Below, in pieces: positions 1 to 9,719 of a stretch of 57,766 nt of DNA. The notes beneath the pieces are model-generated. The model searched no databases. It saw only the letters and a list, made by a program, of their open reading frames with translations, and had not been told where the DNA came from. The translations under genes and the position numbers were made by a program. Each line of letters begins with the position of its first letter. Position 1 is the first letter of the stretch. Origin of the DNA: Hymenobacter elongatus (GTDB lineage: Bacteria; Bacteroidota; Bacteroidia; Cytophagales; Hymenobacteraceae); NCBI RefSeq assembly GCF_004745955.1, contig NZ_SRLD01000034.1, forward strand, positions 1-57,766, written 5' to 3'.

Positions 1-2
1 CC

Positions 3-119
3 TGGCTCAACCGCTTCCGCCACCTGCTGATTCGTTGGGCCAAAAAACCCGAAAACTATCTGGCCATGCTCCATTTTGCTTGCGCTCGAATCACCTGGTA
101 TAACTGCCTATTTGGATAG
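3..119 (+). CDS. IS5-like transposase, C-terminal fragment (cut by window edge)
   Basis: A reading frame enters from the window edge and encodes 38 residues before a TAG stop. It contains RWLNRFRHLLIRWAKK followed by a Tyr/Leu/His-rich tail (NYLAMLHFACARITWY), which I recognise as the usual C-terminus of IS5/IS4-superfamily DDE transposases of the IS1031/IS5 type. The catalytic DDE residues lie outside the window, so activity cannot be judged. The sequence right after the stop (GGCTCTAAGTA) may hold the right terminal inverted repeat, but the left end is not visible. Family call is from motif memory, not a search. Confidence 0.75.
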   Translation, partial: WLNRFRHLLIRWAKKPENYLAMLHFACARITWYNCLFG

Positions 120-161
120 GCTCTAAGTACTCAAGTAAAAGTAACCGTAGCAAAAATGACG

Positions 162-248
162 GTCATGCTGAGCTTGTCGAAGCATCTCTACCGCAGCAGT
201 AATTGATTTACTACGGTGGTAAAGATGCTTCGACAAGCTCAGCATGAC
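162..248. repeat. Long palindromic intergenic repeat, copy 1
   Basis: Two perfect 26-nt inverted arms, at 162-187 and 223-248, flank a 35-nt centre. Each arm contains the core GCTTGTCGAAGCATCT or its complement. Pairing extends imperfectly into the centre. The arm core GAAGCATCT recurs in copies near 9454-9544 and 27758-27830. No protein is encoded. It resembles the REP/MITE-like palindromes scattered in Hymenobacter-type genomes. Confidence 0.8.
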
Positions 249-297
249 GTTCTAAATCCAATACCCTTACTTCTGCACGACTACTTAAAGTCCCCTG

Positions 298-543
298 ATG
301 TCAGACCGTGTGCATATTTGGCTGATTGTGGGCGTTAGCTTAATTGTGCTGTATAGTAGTTTGAGCATGCTCAATATCCAGGTCAGCCTGAAATATGAAG
401 TCAGCAACGACCCCTGCCTATCAGTAGTATCGGGCCGCGACCTGTGTGCTGATTACGAACGGATGAAGTAGCTGGCTTGGGTGTCATTGGGAAGCGTACT
501 GGCGCTAATTGGATTCAGCCACCAACTCGTCCGCAAAAAGTGA
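298..543 (+). pseudogene. Small two-helix membrane protein split by an in-frame TAG
   Basis: An ATG at 298 opens a 57-codon frame ending at TAG 469-471. It encodes a hydrophobic helix (HIWLIVGVSLIVLYSSLSML) and a polar loop with two cysteines. The same frame continues past the TAG with a second hydrophobic helix (LAWVSLGSVLALIGF) and a basic tail, ending at TGA 541-543. Read through, this gives a two-helix membrane protein of about 81 residues with a Cys-Cys loop and a positively charged C-terminus, a sensible whole protein. The TAG is therefore more likely a nonsense mutation, or sequence error, than the true end. It could also be a real 57-aa protein followed by chance hydrophobic sequence. 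No family recognised. Confidence 0.4.
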
Positions 544-562
544 CTGCTTGGAAATTGCCCAC

Positions 563-601
563 AAAAAAGCCCCGCCGGACCGAAGTTCAGCGAGGTTTTT
601 T
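563..601 (-). terminator. Terminator of groES-groL
   Basis: An A6-led arm (563-575) pairs with a T6-ended arm (590-601) with one bulge and one mismatch, so the hairpin has a U-run when read from the minus strand. It sits 30 nt past the groL stop. Confidence 0.55.
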
Positions 602-630
602 GTTCTAAGCGAGAAGCTTAGCGGCTGATC

Positions 631-2292
<1,662 letters not shown>

Positions 2293-2315
2293 TTAAGTCG
2301 AAAGGAGAGGGTACT

Positions 2316-2606
2316 CTACAGAACGGCGAAAATGTCGGACTCGCGCATGATGAGGTAATCGGTGCCCTCAATGGTGATTTCGGTGCCGGCATACTTGCCA
2401 TACAGCACTTGGTCGCCCACTTTTACCTGCGGCTGAATCAACGTACCGCTGTCGGCTACTTTGCCTTCGCCTACCGCCACTACTTCGCCCCGCTGGGGCT
2501 TCTCTTTTGCTGTATCGGGAATGATAATGCCCGATTTGGTTTTCTCCTCAGCAGCAGCCGGTGCAATGATGACGCGGTCGGCCAGCGGTTTCATGCTTAG
2601 TGACAT
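2316..2606 (-). CDS. groES: Co-chaperonin GroES (10 kDa)
   Basis: Heptameric lid of the GroEL folding chamber. The 96-aa product starting [14 protein letters not shown] matches the family length (about 95 aa), so I chose the start at 2606. The open frame extends upstream to 2675, but the extra 23 residues (Asn/Ser-rich) have no counterpart in GroES proteins. It contains the mobile-loop region [21 protein letters not shown], with its Gly-Ile-Ile-Ile hydrophobic tripeptide that docks on GroEL, and the beta-barrel GKYAGTEI. It is the first gene of the groES-groL pair and terminates with TAG, showing that TAG is a normal stop codon here. Confidence 0.97.
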   Translation of the reverse strand: MSLSMKPLADRVIIAPAAAEEKTKSGIIIPDTAKEKPQRGEVVAVGEGKVADSGTLIQPQVKVGDQVLYGKYAGTEITIEGTDYLIMRESDIFAVL

Positions 2607-2843
2607 ATTGTTCGTTTTGGGTGAAAGGTTTTCGTTGTTGGAACCTGAGGCCGCAGGCAACACTTCTTGTGCCATCCTCTACAAACCTGACAGAATGAAC
2701 ACGTTTAAGCCCTATTTCACGCCACCTTTGCACCAAGTCCTGTCCAAGGTGTCAGGCTGGAGTGAGGTAGCTGCTACCAGTAAGCTACGGCATCGGTAGT
2801 CTACCGGCAGTATTTTTACAGCCGAGTGACGATGAAATACCGC

Positions 2844-2878
2844 ACAAAAAAACCGCTGGCTCGGGAGAGCCAGCGGTT
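2844..2878 (-). terminator. Rho-independent terminator after secG
   Basis: A perfect 12-bp stem (2851-2862 with 2867-2878) has a GGGA loop and an A7 tract at 2844-2850, which becomes a U-run on the minus strand. It ends the miaB-to-secG same-direction chain. Confidence 0.9.
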
Positions 2879-2897
2879 AATCTAGTAGGCGAAATGC

Positions 2898-3290
2898 TTA
2901 TTGAGCCGGAACGGTAGCAGGGGCCGTAGCGGGTGCGGCAGCTGGTTGCGTAGCTGGCGCGGCGGCTCCCGGGGCCTGCGCACCTGGTGCTGGGGTGGCG
3001 GGCAGGCGGGTATCCAAGGCTTTCTGCTGGTTTACGCTGCGGGTCGGACCGGCCGCATCCGAAGTGCCATTTAGAACGTGGGTGCCCAGCGTGAGGACCA
3101 TCAGGCCGATGGCGAAACCCCAAGTGAGGCGCTCCAGCAAATCACCCGTGCGCTTCACCCCCATTAGGTTAGCAGCACCACCGGAGCCAAACTGATTGGA
3201 TAATCCGCCCCCTTTGGGATTTTGGGCCAACACCACTAAGGCTAGCAGCAAGCACACGAAAAGGATCAGAATGATAAGGGCAAGATACAT
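2898..3290 (-). CDS. secG: Preprotein translocase subunit SecG
   Basis: Small inner-membrane partner of the SecYEG export channel. The 130-aa product has a first hydrophobic helix (residues 1-22), the SecG signature QNPKGGGLSNQFG with its Gly-rich loop, and a second helix (WGFAIGLMVLTLGTH). Family cores are about 75-110 aa. The extra C-terminal tail from about residue 88 is Ala/Pro/Thr-rich and probably disordered, a common add-on in Bacteroidota. Its ATG overlaps the stop of the upstream TPR gene by one base (TAATG), which suggests translational coupling. A strong terminator follows. Confidence 0.95.
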   Translation of the reverse strand: MYLALIILILFVCLLLALVVLAQNPKGGGLSNQFGSGGAANLMGVKRTGDLLERLTWGFAIGLMVLTLGTHVLNGTSDAAGPTRSVNQQKALDTRLPATPAPGAQAPGAAAPATQPAAAPATAPATVPAQ

Positions 3291-4813
3291 TACTCAGTGG
3301 GTTTCAGTTGTTGAATTTGGTCGGCAAAATACGCCTTTTTTTCCGGCTGACGCACTATCAGCCGCTCATATATTTCAATGGCCTTCTCTATTTTGCCTTG
3401 GCGAACCATGATTTTGGCCAAGCTTTCGGACGCAATATCGGGTACGCCCCGCGTACTGCGCACCGACAAATCAGCCTGTTCTTCGGCTGCCGGCAGCACC
3501 GCCGGCGCACGGAGCCGGGGCTGGGTGCGCAAAAACGTGTTGATCAGATCGAATGGAGAAGGAGCGGGCGGCGAGGCCGGCTGGTAGCGGGGCGTTTGCT
3601 CCTGTAGCAGCGCATCGGGCGCAAAAAACGGCGTACCCGGCAGCACGTCAGTGAAGGCATCTGTGGGCTGCAAGCAATAGCCCAAGCGGCTGCCGCCGTC
3701 CCCAAGGGCGTACCCGACGAGTGCATCGCCGTAAAAACCAGTTGCACGCGTGGCCTCCGTCTCAACGGCGGGGCTTTCTTCCTGGGGCTCCAGCGTTGGC
3801 AATTCATACACTGCCTGTCGCACCAGATCGGGTAGGCCAAGGCCAAACTCAAAGCGGGAGGAACCGCGTTCCACCGGTGGCCGAATGGGCGGCGCTACGG
3901 GTGGTAACGTCTCGTCCTCTACTGTCGGTGCTACTTCGTCGGTAAGGGTATCGGCCTCTGAAACTATTGACGCTATAGATATCAGTTCTGAAGGTTGTTC
4001 TATAACTGTAACTAGTTCTTCAGTAACATAGTTGTCTTCTGGTGCCTCAAGAAAAGATTCGGGTTGTGCCGGAGTGTACATAGTCTCCACTTCTACGGCT
4101 GCCGACGTCAAATCCAGGGAGGCATCGACGGGTAAAACCGCTTCGGTTACGCTGAGCTCAGCTAGTGTTTCAGTAGATTTTACTGGGGCGGTCGGCTGTT
4201 CTGCGGCGGGTATTGCCTCTTCCTCAGAGGTGGTGGGCTCAGCGAGAAGGAAAGCAGAAGAGGATGGCTGATCCTGGTCTTGAACCGCTACTGGTTCTGC
4301 CTGAACTATGGATTCGGGCTGTTCCTCATCCGATAATGCTGTCGGAGCCTCGACCACTGGGAGTGGCAACTGCTCCTCCACGACCATCTCAACTGGCCCT
4401 GAAGCTTCAGCGGAAGCGCTGTCGCCGATGGGCAAGATGGCGGCAAGCGCTGACAAGGCAGTTTCTGACGCTGCGGGAAATTCTTGAGTGGCCAGGCAGT
4501 TCACTTCAGGCTCCGGATCGAATGGCCGCTCAGCAGTAGGATCGGGAGCAGTTGCTACCGACTGCGCGCTGGCAAACAAGGCCGGATCTTCGATGAGCTG
4601 GCGGAGCAGCTGACGGTCGACGGCGTAAGTAGCCGCCCGGCGCAAACGCTGGCCGGCCAGCATGCTGCCTTGGTCGTGCGCGGCTTTGGCCAGCAGCACA
4701 TGCGCCGTTTGACAGTACGGAAACGCCGCCGCCAGTTGCTCCAGCTCACGAATCTCGGCTCCCGAAATTACGCTTACATGATCAAGAATTTGCAACAGTG
4801 ACGCGCGGGTCAT
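3290..4813 (-). CDS. Acidic TPR-tail protein upstream of secG
   Basis: The product is 507 aa from the ATG at 4813 (MTRASLLQILDHVSVISG); the frame is open to 4849, but the extra 12 residues look non-native. The N-terminus (about 1-90) is helical and Leu/Ala-rich. A long acidic, Pro/Glu/Ala/Thr-rich stretch (about 100-350) is probably disordered and dips in GC between plus-strand 3960 and 4060. The last 40 residues form one clear TPR-like helix pair (SLAKIMVRQGKIEKAIEIYERL). There is no signal peptide. Proteins of this shape sit next to secG/lptE in other Bacteroidota, but I cannot assign a function. It is 161 nt downstream of lptE and overlaps secG by 1 nt. Confidence 0.8.
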   Translation of the reverse strand: MTRASLLQILDHVSVISGAEIRELEQLAAAFPYCQTAHVLLAKAAHDQGSMLAGQRLRRAATYAVDRQLLRQLIEDPALFASAQSVATAPDPTAERPFDPEPEVNCLATQEFPAASETALSALAAILPIGDSASAEASGPVEMVVEEQLPLPVVEAPTALSDEEQPESIVQAEPVAVQDQDQPSSSAFLLAEPTTSEEEAIPAAEQPTAPVKSTETLAELSVTEAVLPVDASLDLTSAAVEVETMYTPAQPESFLEAPEDNYVTEELVTVIEQPSELISIASIVSEADTLTDEVAPTVEDETLPPVAPPIRPPVERGSSRFEFGLGLPDLVRQAVYELPTLEPQEESPAVETEATRATGFYGDALVGYALGDGGSRLGYCLQPTDAFTDVLPGTPFFAPDALLQEQTPRYQPASPPAPSPFDLINTFLRTQPRLRAPAVLPAAEEQADLSVRSTRGVPDIASESLAKIMVRQGKIEKAIEIYERLIVRQPEKKAYFADQIQQLKPTE

Positions 4814-4974
4814 AGACGAAGGTGGTGAGTAGGGGAAGCGGCCAGCCATTCGGGCCGGAAACCCGGTACCAGCTCTGGATGCGGGACAAGCGCCGCTAGT
4901 TTGTGGGGCGGCAAAAGTGCATCAATTTACCCAGGAAACCCACGGTTGCGAGGAAAACCAACGCCAGGTAGCCA

Positions 4975-5511
4975 TTACCAGTTGGCTACCGACTTGTTGA
5001 AGGTGTCGGTGATGACGTTGGTCGTGATGCGCCGCAGGGCCGTGGGGTCGTTGTTGATGCGGGCAATATCCTGCGTGGCCGGGAAGTCGCCGTAGCCCTG
5101 GAAGGTCTGCTCGAAGTCCTGCTTGGGGTCTTTGGTATTGGTAAAGCGCACCCGCACCTGCATCGTCAGGCGGTTGACGCCCGCCTGGTCGACACCGTTC
5201 TGATTTTGAATAGCCGCCGGCGCGAAGTCGTAGGCTACGATCTGGCCCTCAAACTGCAGGTCGCCGTCGCGCGGCACCAGCTTCAGGGAAGTATTACGCT
5301 GAAAGTAGTCCTTGAACTCCTCCGTAAAGCGCTGCGACAGAAAGGAAGGTCCATTGCTGGCCGTATTCTGAAACGTCTGAATCGAAATGGTTTTGACCGT
5401 CGGGTCGATGCTGGTACCGGTGAACGAATACACGCCGCAGCCGGCCAGCAGCGGCAGAAAGGCCAGCACGACCAGCCACGCGCCCAGCCGGCTATAGTTG
5501 CTCCAGGTCAT
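4975..5511 (-). CDS. lptE: LPS-assembly lipoprotein LptE
   Basis: Outer-membrane lipoprotein that plugs and supports LptD during lipopolysaccharide insertion. The 178-aa product has an N-terminal signal with lipobox LLAGC (Cys at about residue 25), then GVYSFTGTSIDPTVKTISI, a segment typical of Bacteroidota LptE. The rest is a compact alpha/beta domain with the QRFTEEFKDYFQ helix. Its first 20 nt overlap the 3' end of the sigma-54 activator gene, so the two are almost certainly co-translated. With lpxK elsewhere in the window it contributes to the LPS pathway. Confidence 0.9.
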   Translation of the reverse strand: MTWSNYSRLGAWLVVLAFLPLLAGCGVYSFTGTSIDPTVKTISIQTFQNTASNGPSFLSQRFTEEFKDYFQRNTSLKLVPRDGDLQFEGQIVAYDFAPAAIQNQNGVDQAGVNRLTMQVRVRFTNTKDPKQDFEQTFQGYGDFPATQDIARINNDPTALRRITTNVITDTFNKSVANW

Positions 5512-6817
5512 ATTGTTTCAGCTTACGGTAAAGCGTGCGCTCCGAAATCCCGAGGTCGTGGGCGGCGTATTTGCGCTTGTTGTGGTGTTTTTTGAGGGCC
5601 TTCATAATCATCTCCTTTTCCTTGGCCTCCAGGGAAAGGGTTTCCTCCTCCGTTTCGTGCGGAATGTCTTCCACCCGCTGCGGCTCATCTTCATAAGTCG
5701 CGGCGTCTTCCACCGTTATTTCCGGTCGCGGAGAAATAAAGTATTCCGTCGCGCCCCCGTCGGAGGGAGAAGAACGGGTGAGGCGGCCATTTTCGTACGC
5801 GGGAGCCACATTCAGATTGTTGAACAAATGGCTGTTCTGCCGCACCAGCTCCTGCGCTTCGGCCGGGCGCTGACCGGAGGCCAGATCCAGCACCATCTTT
5901 TTCAGGTCGGTCATGTCGCGGCGCATGTCAAACAGCACCTTATAGAGTAGGTCGCGCTCCGAATAGGTGTTAGCGTCGGCTCCGTGGGTACCGGAAGCAC
6001 TCAGCAGCATGGGTAGGCGGCTGCTCTGCTCGGCCGGCAGGTATTGGCGCAGACGAGCCGCGTCTACCTCGCGCTCCATCTCCAGCACCGACATCTGCTC
6101 GGCCACGTTCTTGAGCTGGCGGATGTTGCCGGGGAAGCTGAAGCGTTGCAGCTCCGTCACGGCCTCTGGGCTTAGCGCAATAGGCTTCACGCGGTAGCGC
6201 TCGGCGAAATCGGAAGCGAACTTGCGGAATAGTAGGTAGATATCATCACCTCGCTCACGCAGTGGTGGAACGGTAATCGGTACCGTATTCAGGCGGTAGT
6301 AGAGGTCTTCGCGGAACTTGCCCTCGCGCACGGCGTCGAGCAGATTCACGTTGGAAGCGGCCACCACGCGCACGTCGGTCTTCTGTACTTTCGAAGAACC
6401 TACGCGGATGAACTCGCCGTTTTCGAGCACCCGCAGCAGGCGGGCCTGGGTGCCGAGCGGCATTTCCCCGATTTCGTCGAGGAAGATGGTGCCGCCGTTG
6501 GTTACCTCGAAGTAACCCTTGCGGGCTTCCTGGGCCCCGGTGAAGGAGCCTTTCTCGTGGCCAAACAGCTCCGAGTCAATCGTGCCCTCGGGAATGGCGC
6601 CGCAGTTGATGGCAATGAACTGTCCGTGCTTGCGCGGCGAGAGGGCGTGGATAATCTTGGAAAAGGATTCCTTGCCCGAGCCGCTTTCCCCACTGATGAG
6701 CACCGTCATGTCGGTGGGTGCCACCTGGGTGGCCACCTGAATGGCGTAGTTCAGCGCCGGCGCGTTGCCGATGATGCCGAAGCGCTGCTTGATAGATTGT
6801 ATTTCGGAAGGTGTCAA
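5492..6817 (-). CDS. Sigma-54-dependent transcriptional activator (no receiver domain)
   Basis: AAA+ activator of RNA polymerase sigma-54, 441 aa. It shows Walker A GESGSGKE (about residue 43), the sigma-54 contact loop as GSFTGA instead of the usual GAFTGA, Walker B GGTIFLDEIG, arginine-finger region DLYYRLNTVPI, and a C-terminal Fis-type HTH (KYAAHDLGISERTLYRKLKQ). No receiver, GAF or PAS domain precedes the AAA+ core, so activity is probably set by level or a partner protein. About 130 residues of acidic linker separate AAA+ and HTH. The start is TTG, since no in-frame ATG exists nearby and the alignment to family N-termini fits. It sits between a 161-aa unknown and lptE, a neighbourhood conserved in Bacteroidota. 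Confidence 0.93.
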   Translation of the reverse strand: MTPSEIQSIKQRFGIIGNAPALNYAIQVATQVAPTDMTVLISGESGSGKESFSKIIHALSPRKHGQFIAINCGAIPEGTIDSELFGHEKGSFTGAQEARKGYFEVTNGGTIFLDEIGEMPLGTQARLLRVLENGEFIRVGSSKVQKTDVRVVAASNVNLLDAVREGKFREDLYYRLNTVPITVPPLRERGDDIYLLFRKFASDFAERYRVKPIALSPEAVTELQRFSFPGNIRQLKNVAEQMSVLEMEREVDAARLRQYLPAEQSSRLPMLLSASGTHGADANTYSERDLLYKVLFDMRRDMTDLKKMVLDLASGQRPAEAQELVRQNSHLFNNLNVAPAYENGRLTRSSPSDGGATEYFISPRPEITVEDAATYEDEPQRVEDIPHETEEETLSLEAKEKEMIMKALKKHHNKRKYAAHDLGISERTLYRKLKQYDLEQL

Positions 6818-6861
6818 GGTCGGAAGTTGGTTTTCGGGAGAAAGACGAATAGCGCAGGACT

Positions 6862-7347
6862 TTATTTTAAAGAACCACTATCAGAGTCAATAAAGAATGG
6901 ATCATCGTGTAAATCAGAAACTCTGATTTCTGGTAAACTATTCGTCAGAATTTCCAGGCAGGAATCATTGGAGCTAATAACATAGTGGTGAAGTGTACCG
7001 ACAGCCTGTTCTCGCATGGCAGTAAAGGATTCATGCCATTGGGAGTTCCGGACGATAAACGTGGTACCGATGCGCTGGTCCAAATTCCGATTTGTGACTT
7101 CCCAGTAGTGCAGCAAATACCGTTCATCAGTTACTTGATAGACCTCATAACACGTGAAAATGAAGTTGTAGATCTGCTTCTTATCACGAATACTGAAGCA
7201 CAGTTTGGAACCCGTGTAATTGGGCAGGAGCGTTTCGATAGTTCTAAACCAGAAAATCTCTCTGACATCGGAGCACGGCGTTTCCCATCTGTGGAGAGTG
7301 AGACTGTCTGCTTTCTGCATACCATGGGTGGTATAATGGAGGATCAT
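6862..7347 (-). CDS. Unknown 161-aa protein coupled to HicB-like gene
   Basis: I do not recognise this protein. The start at 7347 (MILHYTTHGMQ) is chosen because its ATG overlaps the TGA of the HicB-like gene as ATGA, a classic translational-coupling junction; an alternative ATG lies at 7320. The product is mixed alpha/beta with aromatic-rich strands (EIFWFRTIETLLPNY, YEVYQVTDERYLLHYWEV) and an acidic C-terminus. It has no signal peptide or membrane helix. Its GC content is visibly lower than its neighbours, suggesting acquisition. Placement after a HicB antitoxin makes a toxin or immunity-related role conceivable, but the size and sequence do not resemble HicA. Confidence 0.7.
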   Translation of the reverse strand: MILHYTTHGMQKADSLTLHRWETPCSDVREIFWFRTIETLLPNYTGSKLCFSIRDKKQIYNFIFTCYEVYQVTDERYLLHYWEVTNRNLDQRIGTTFIVRNSQWHESFTAMREQAVGTLHHYVISSNDSCLEILTNSLPEIRVSDLHDDPFFIDSDSGSLK

Positions 7348-7559
7348 GCGTAGCGCAACCGGGCCCGGGGCACCGGAATGGGGCGGTTTAACTCGCTGGC
7401 AGTTTCGAGCCACTCCTCAATGATGAGGGCCACGTTAGCCAGGGCCTCGGCTTGCGTAGCACCGTCGGCCAGACAGCCGGGCAGATCGGGAACTTCGGCT
7501 ATAAACGCTTTATCGTCAGCGCTCCAAAGAATAACGATGGGATATCGGGTGTTATCCAT
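7344..7559 (-). CDS. HicB-family antitoxin-like protein, no HicA partner
   Basis: The 71-aa product starts MDNTRYPIVILWSADDKAFI; the open frame continues upstream to 7733 but only this part matches the family. The core YPIVILWSADDKAFIAEVPD and LPGCLADGATQAEALANV is the partial-RNase-H-like HicB fold, in which the Asp/Glu residues resemble an RNase H site. HicB normally neutralises the small mRNA interferase HicA. No 55-80 aa HicA-like frame with its dsRBD-like signature is adjacent. There is no C-terminal DNA-binding domain, so this is the minimal type often found alone. Its stop overlaps the next gene as ATGA. Confidence 0.85.
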   Translation of the reverse strand: MDNTRYPIVILWSADDKAFIAEVPDLPGCLADGATQAEALANVALIIEEWLETASELNRPIPVPRARLRYA

Positions 7560-7596
7560 TTTATTTTCTGGGCTTGCGTCTGTAGCAGATGGAGCG

Positions 7597-7902
7597 TCAC
7601 GAGAGCCAACTAGTGCGCCGTAAGACGATGCCAGGCCATTTGTCGATAACGATGCAGAAAAGAAGGTTTTGTTCTTGCGCTCCGGTAACATGAATGTCAA
7701 GTTCATCAGGAAACCAGATGTCTGCAAACGCATTGATTTTTAGGTTGTCCAAAGGTGAGTTTGCCTCGAAGAAGGGATAAAGCGTTGTTCCAATCGAACT
7801 TTCAACCTTTTCCGCCGGAGAAAGAACTATCCCAAATGTGCTTTCCAGTGCGGTAAGCAATTCTGGTAGTTGGTTGTCACGTTTGATAGTGCAACTGACC
7901 AT
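7597..7902 (-). CDS. Unknown 101-aa protein coupled to miaB
   Basis: Not recognised. The ATG shares one base with the miaB stop (TAATG), so it is probably translated with miaB. It is a small soluble protein ([20 protein letters not shown]...) with alternating strands and a C-terminal Arg-Arg-Thr-Ser-Trp. It has no signal peptide. The coding density and base composition are less GC-rich than miaB, like the HicB and 161-aa genes that follow, so these three small genes may have been inserted together between miaB and the sigma-54 activator. Confidence 0.65.
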   Translation of the reverse strand: MVSCTIKRDNQLPELLTALESTFGIVLSPAEKVESSIGTTLYPFFEANSPLDNLKINAFADIWFPDELDIHVTGAQEQNLLFCIVIDKWPGIVLRRTSWLS

Positions 7903-9344
7903 TACTCCACCGAATCGCCCAAAAGCGACCCGCCCGTGCCGGTGTGGACGAACACGTTCACGTAGTCCCCTTTCTGGTAGTGCTTCTTGGGGAAAATGAC
8001 GACCTGGTTCTGGCTGTTGCGGCCGCTGAGGTGCTCCTGGCTGCGCTTGGAGAAGTTCTCGACCAGCACGCGGTGCATTTTGCCCACGGCCTGCTGGTTG
8101 CGGGCGGCGCTGCTTTTCTGCTGGAGGTCAATGATTTCCTGGAGGCGGCGCTTTTTCACGGCCAGCGGAATATCGTCTTCAAGCTTACGGGCGGCCAGCG
8201 TGCCGGGGCGCTCGGAGTAGAAGAACATGTAGGCCATGTCATACTGCACCCAGTCGATGAGGCTGAGCGTGTCCTGGTGCTCTTCCTCGGTTTCGGAGCA
8301 GAAGCCCGAAATCATGTCGGTGCTGATGGCGCACCCGGGGCCCAGAATCCGGCGGATGGCCAGCACGCGGTCTTCGTACCAGGCGCGGTCGTAGGTGCGG
8401 TTCATCAGCTTGAGAATCCGTGAGTTACCGCTCTGGGCGGGCAGGTGAATGTACTTGCAGATGTTCTCGTGCCGGCCCATGGTGTGCAGCACTTCGTCGG
8501 TGATGTCCTTGGGGTGGGAGGTGGAGAAGCGCACCCGCAGCTCGGGGCTAATCAGGGCCACGCGCTCCAGCAGCTGGGCGAAGTTGACGAACTCAGCGCC
8601 GTCTTCCGACGTCCACTTATAGGAGTCCACATTCTGACCCAGCAGGGTCACTTCCTTGTAGCCGGCAGCCACCAGGTCCTGGCATTCGCGCACAATGCTG
8701 TGGGCGTCGCGGCTCCGCTCGCGGCCCCGGGTGAAGGGCACCACGCAGAAGGAACACATGTTGTCGCAGCCGCGCATGATGCTCACGAAGGCGGTGATGC
8801 CGTTCGAGTTCAGGCGCACCGGGGTGATGTCGGCGTAGGTTTCGTCGCGGCTGAGCAGCACGTTTACGGCCTTCTGCCCGCCGTCCACTTCCCGGATCAG
8901 GTTGGGCAGGTCGCGGTAGGCATCGGGGCCCACGACGAGGTCGACCAGCTTTTCTTCCTCCAGAAACTTGCTTTTCAGGCGCTCGGCCATGCAGCCCAGC
9001 ACGCCCACCAGCATGCCGGGGTTGCGCTTCTTGTGGCTGTTGATCTGGGAAAGGCGCATCCGCACCGTCTGCTCGGCCTTTTCGCGGATGGAGCAGGTGT
9101 TGAGCAGCACCAGGTCGGCCTCGGCCAGCTGCTCGGTGGTATCAAAGCCTTCATCGAAGAGGATGGAAGACACGATTTCGGAATCGGAGAAATTCATCTG
9201 GCAGCCGTAGCTCTCGATGTAGAGCTTGCGCTGCCGGCCCGTGCGGGTAGCCGGGCTCACCCGTACGTCCTGGGCCGGCTCGTGGTCGGCGGCCGGCAAA
9301 GTAGGGGTATCGAGAAAATCTAAGGTGAACAGTTGCTGCGACAT
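7902..9344 (-). CDS. miaB: tRNA-2-methylthio-N6-dimethylallyladenosine synthase MiaB
   Basis: Radical-SAM methylthiotransferase that adds the 2-methylthio group to i6A37 of tRNAs. It is 480 aa from the ATG at 9344 ([12 protein letters not shown]). The N-terminal UPF0004 domain has the three cluster cysteines ([35 protein letters not shown]). The radical-SAM motif is CDNMCSFC, followed by [10 protein letters not shown], and a TRAM domain forms the C-terminus ([11 protein letters not shown]). A TAnnTTTG promoter element lies just upstream. It pairs functionally with miaE in this window, which hydroxylates the same base. Confidence 0.97.
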   Translation of the reverse strand: MSQQLFTLDFLDTPTLPAADHEPAQDVRVSPATRTGRQRKLYIESYGCQMNFSDSEIVSSILFDEGFDTTEQLAEADLVLLNTCSIREKAEQTVRMRLSQINSHKKRNPGMLVGVLGCMAERLKSKFLEEEKLVDLVVGPDAYRDLPNLIREVDGGQKAVNVLLSRDETYADITPVRLNSNGITAFVSIMRGCDNMCSFCVVPFTRGRERSRDAHSIVRECQDLVAAGYKEVTLLGQNVDSYKWTSEDGAEFVNFAQLLERVALISPELRVRFSTSHPKDITDEVLHTMGRHENICKYIHLPAQSGNSRILKLMNRTYDRAWYEDRVLAIRRILGPGCAISTDMISGFCSETEEEHQDTLSLIDWVQYDMAYMFFYSERPGTLAARKLEDDIPLAVKKRRLQEIIDLQQKSSAARNQQAVGKMHRVLVENFSKRSQEHLSGRNSQNQVVIFPKKHYQKGDYVNVFVHTGTGGSLLGDSVE

Positions 9345-9369
9345 AAGTAGTACAAACACAGAAGGTGGG

Positions 9370-9377
9370 CAAAGGTA
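9370..9377 (-). promoter_or_regulatory. Promoter -7 element of miaB
   Basis: Read on the minus strand the bases are TACCTTTG, a perfect match to the Bacteroidota TAnnTTTG -7 element, 25 nt before the miaB ATG. A matching -33 TTG at the right spacing is not clear. Confidence 0.55.
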
Positions 9378-9453
9378 AGTTTTTTGGCCCTAAAATGACA
9401 GAATGGCAGAGGCTTGTCCTGTAGGCAAGTTCACTCCTTTAAATTGGAACGGC

Positions 9454-9544
9454 CATGCTGAGCGCAGTCGAAGCATCTCGCGTGGCACCGTTTGATTAGT
9501 AATCTGGCGTCAGCCTGCGAGATGCTTCGACTGCGCTCAGCATG
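9454..9544. repeat. Long palindromic intergenic repeat, copy 2
   Basis: Perfect 27-nt inverted arms (9454-9480 and 9518-9544) enclose a 37-nt centre. The arms share GTCGAAGCATCTC with copy 1 but carry GAGCGCA where copy 1 has GAGCTT, as in a family of related palindromes. It lies between miaB and the HAD gene, in a non-coding 360-nt gap. Confidence 0.85.
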
Positions 9545-9603
9545 ACCGTTTTTGTCTAAGTCTAAGAAGCGGTTTGAGTTAGCGTAAGAACAGTCAGAAC
9601 GGC

Positions 9604-9681
9604 GTAGAGACGCATATTTGCGTCTCGTGGTTGAACGAAACTCGTTGTATCGGCGCGGTCGACGAGACGCAAGTATGCTAC
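9604..9681. repeat. Second-type inverted repeat (GTAGAGACGCA family)
   Basis: GTAGAGACGCATATTTGCG followed by TCTCG forms a local hairpin (AGACGCA with TGCGTCT), and the outer half recurs inverted at 9664-9681 (CGAGACGCAAGTATGCTAC). Arms are imperfect. This motif differs from the neighbouring 9454-9544 palindrome, so two repeat families sit side by side here. Confidence 0.6.
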
Positions 9682-9719
9682 ATCGTTTCAGAGGCCTAAA
9701 GATTTAACCCAAACAGCTT

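Noticed and set aside
2607..2780. CIRCE heat-shock operator upstream of groES
   Set aside because: No TTAGCACTC-N9-GAGTGCTAA-like inverted repeat found.
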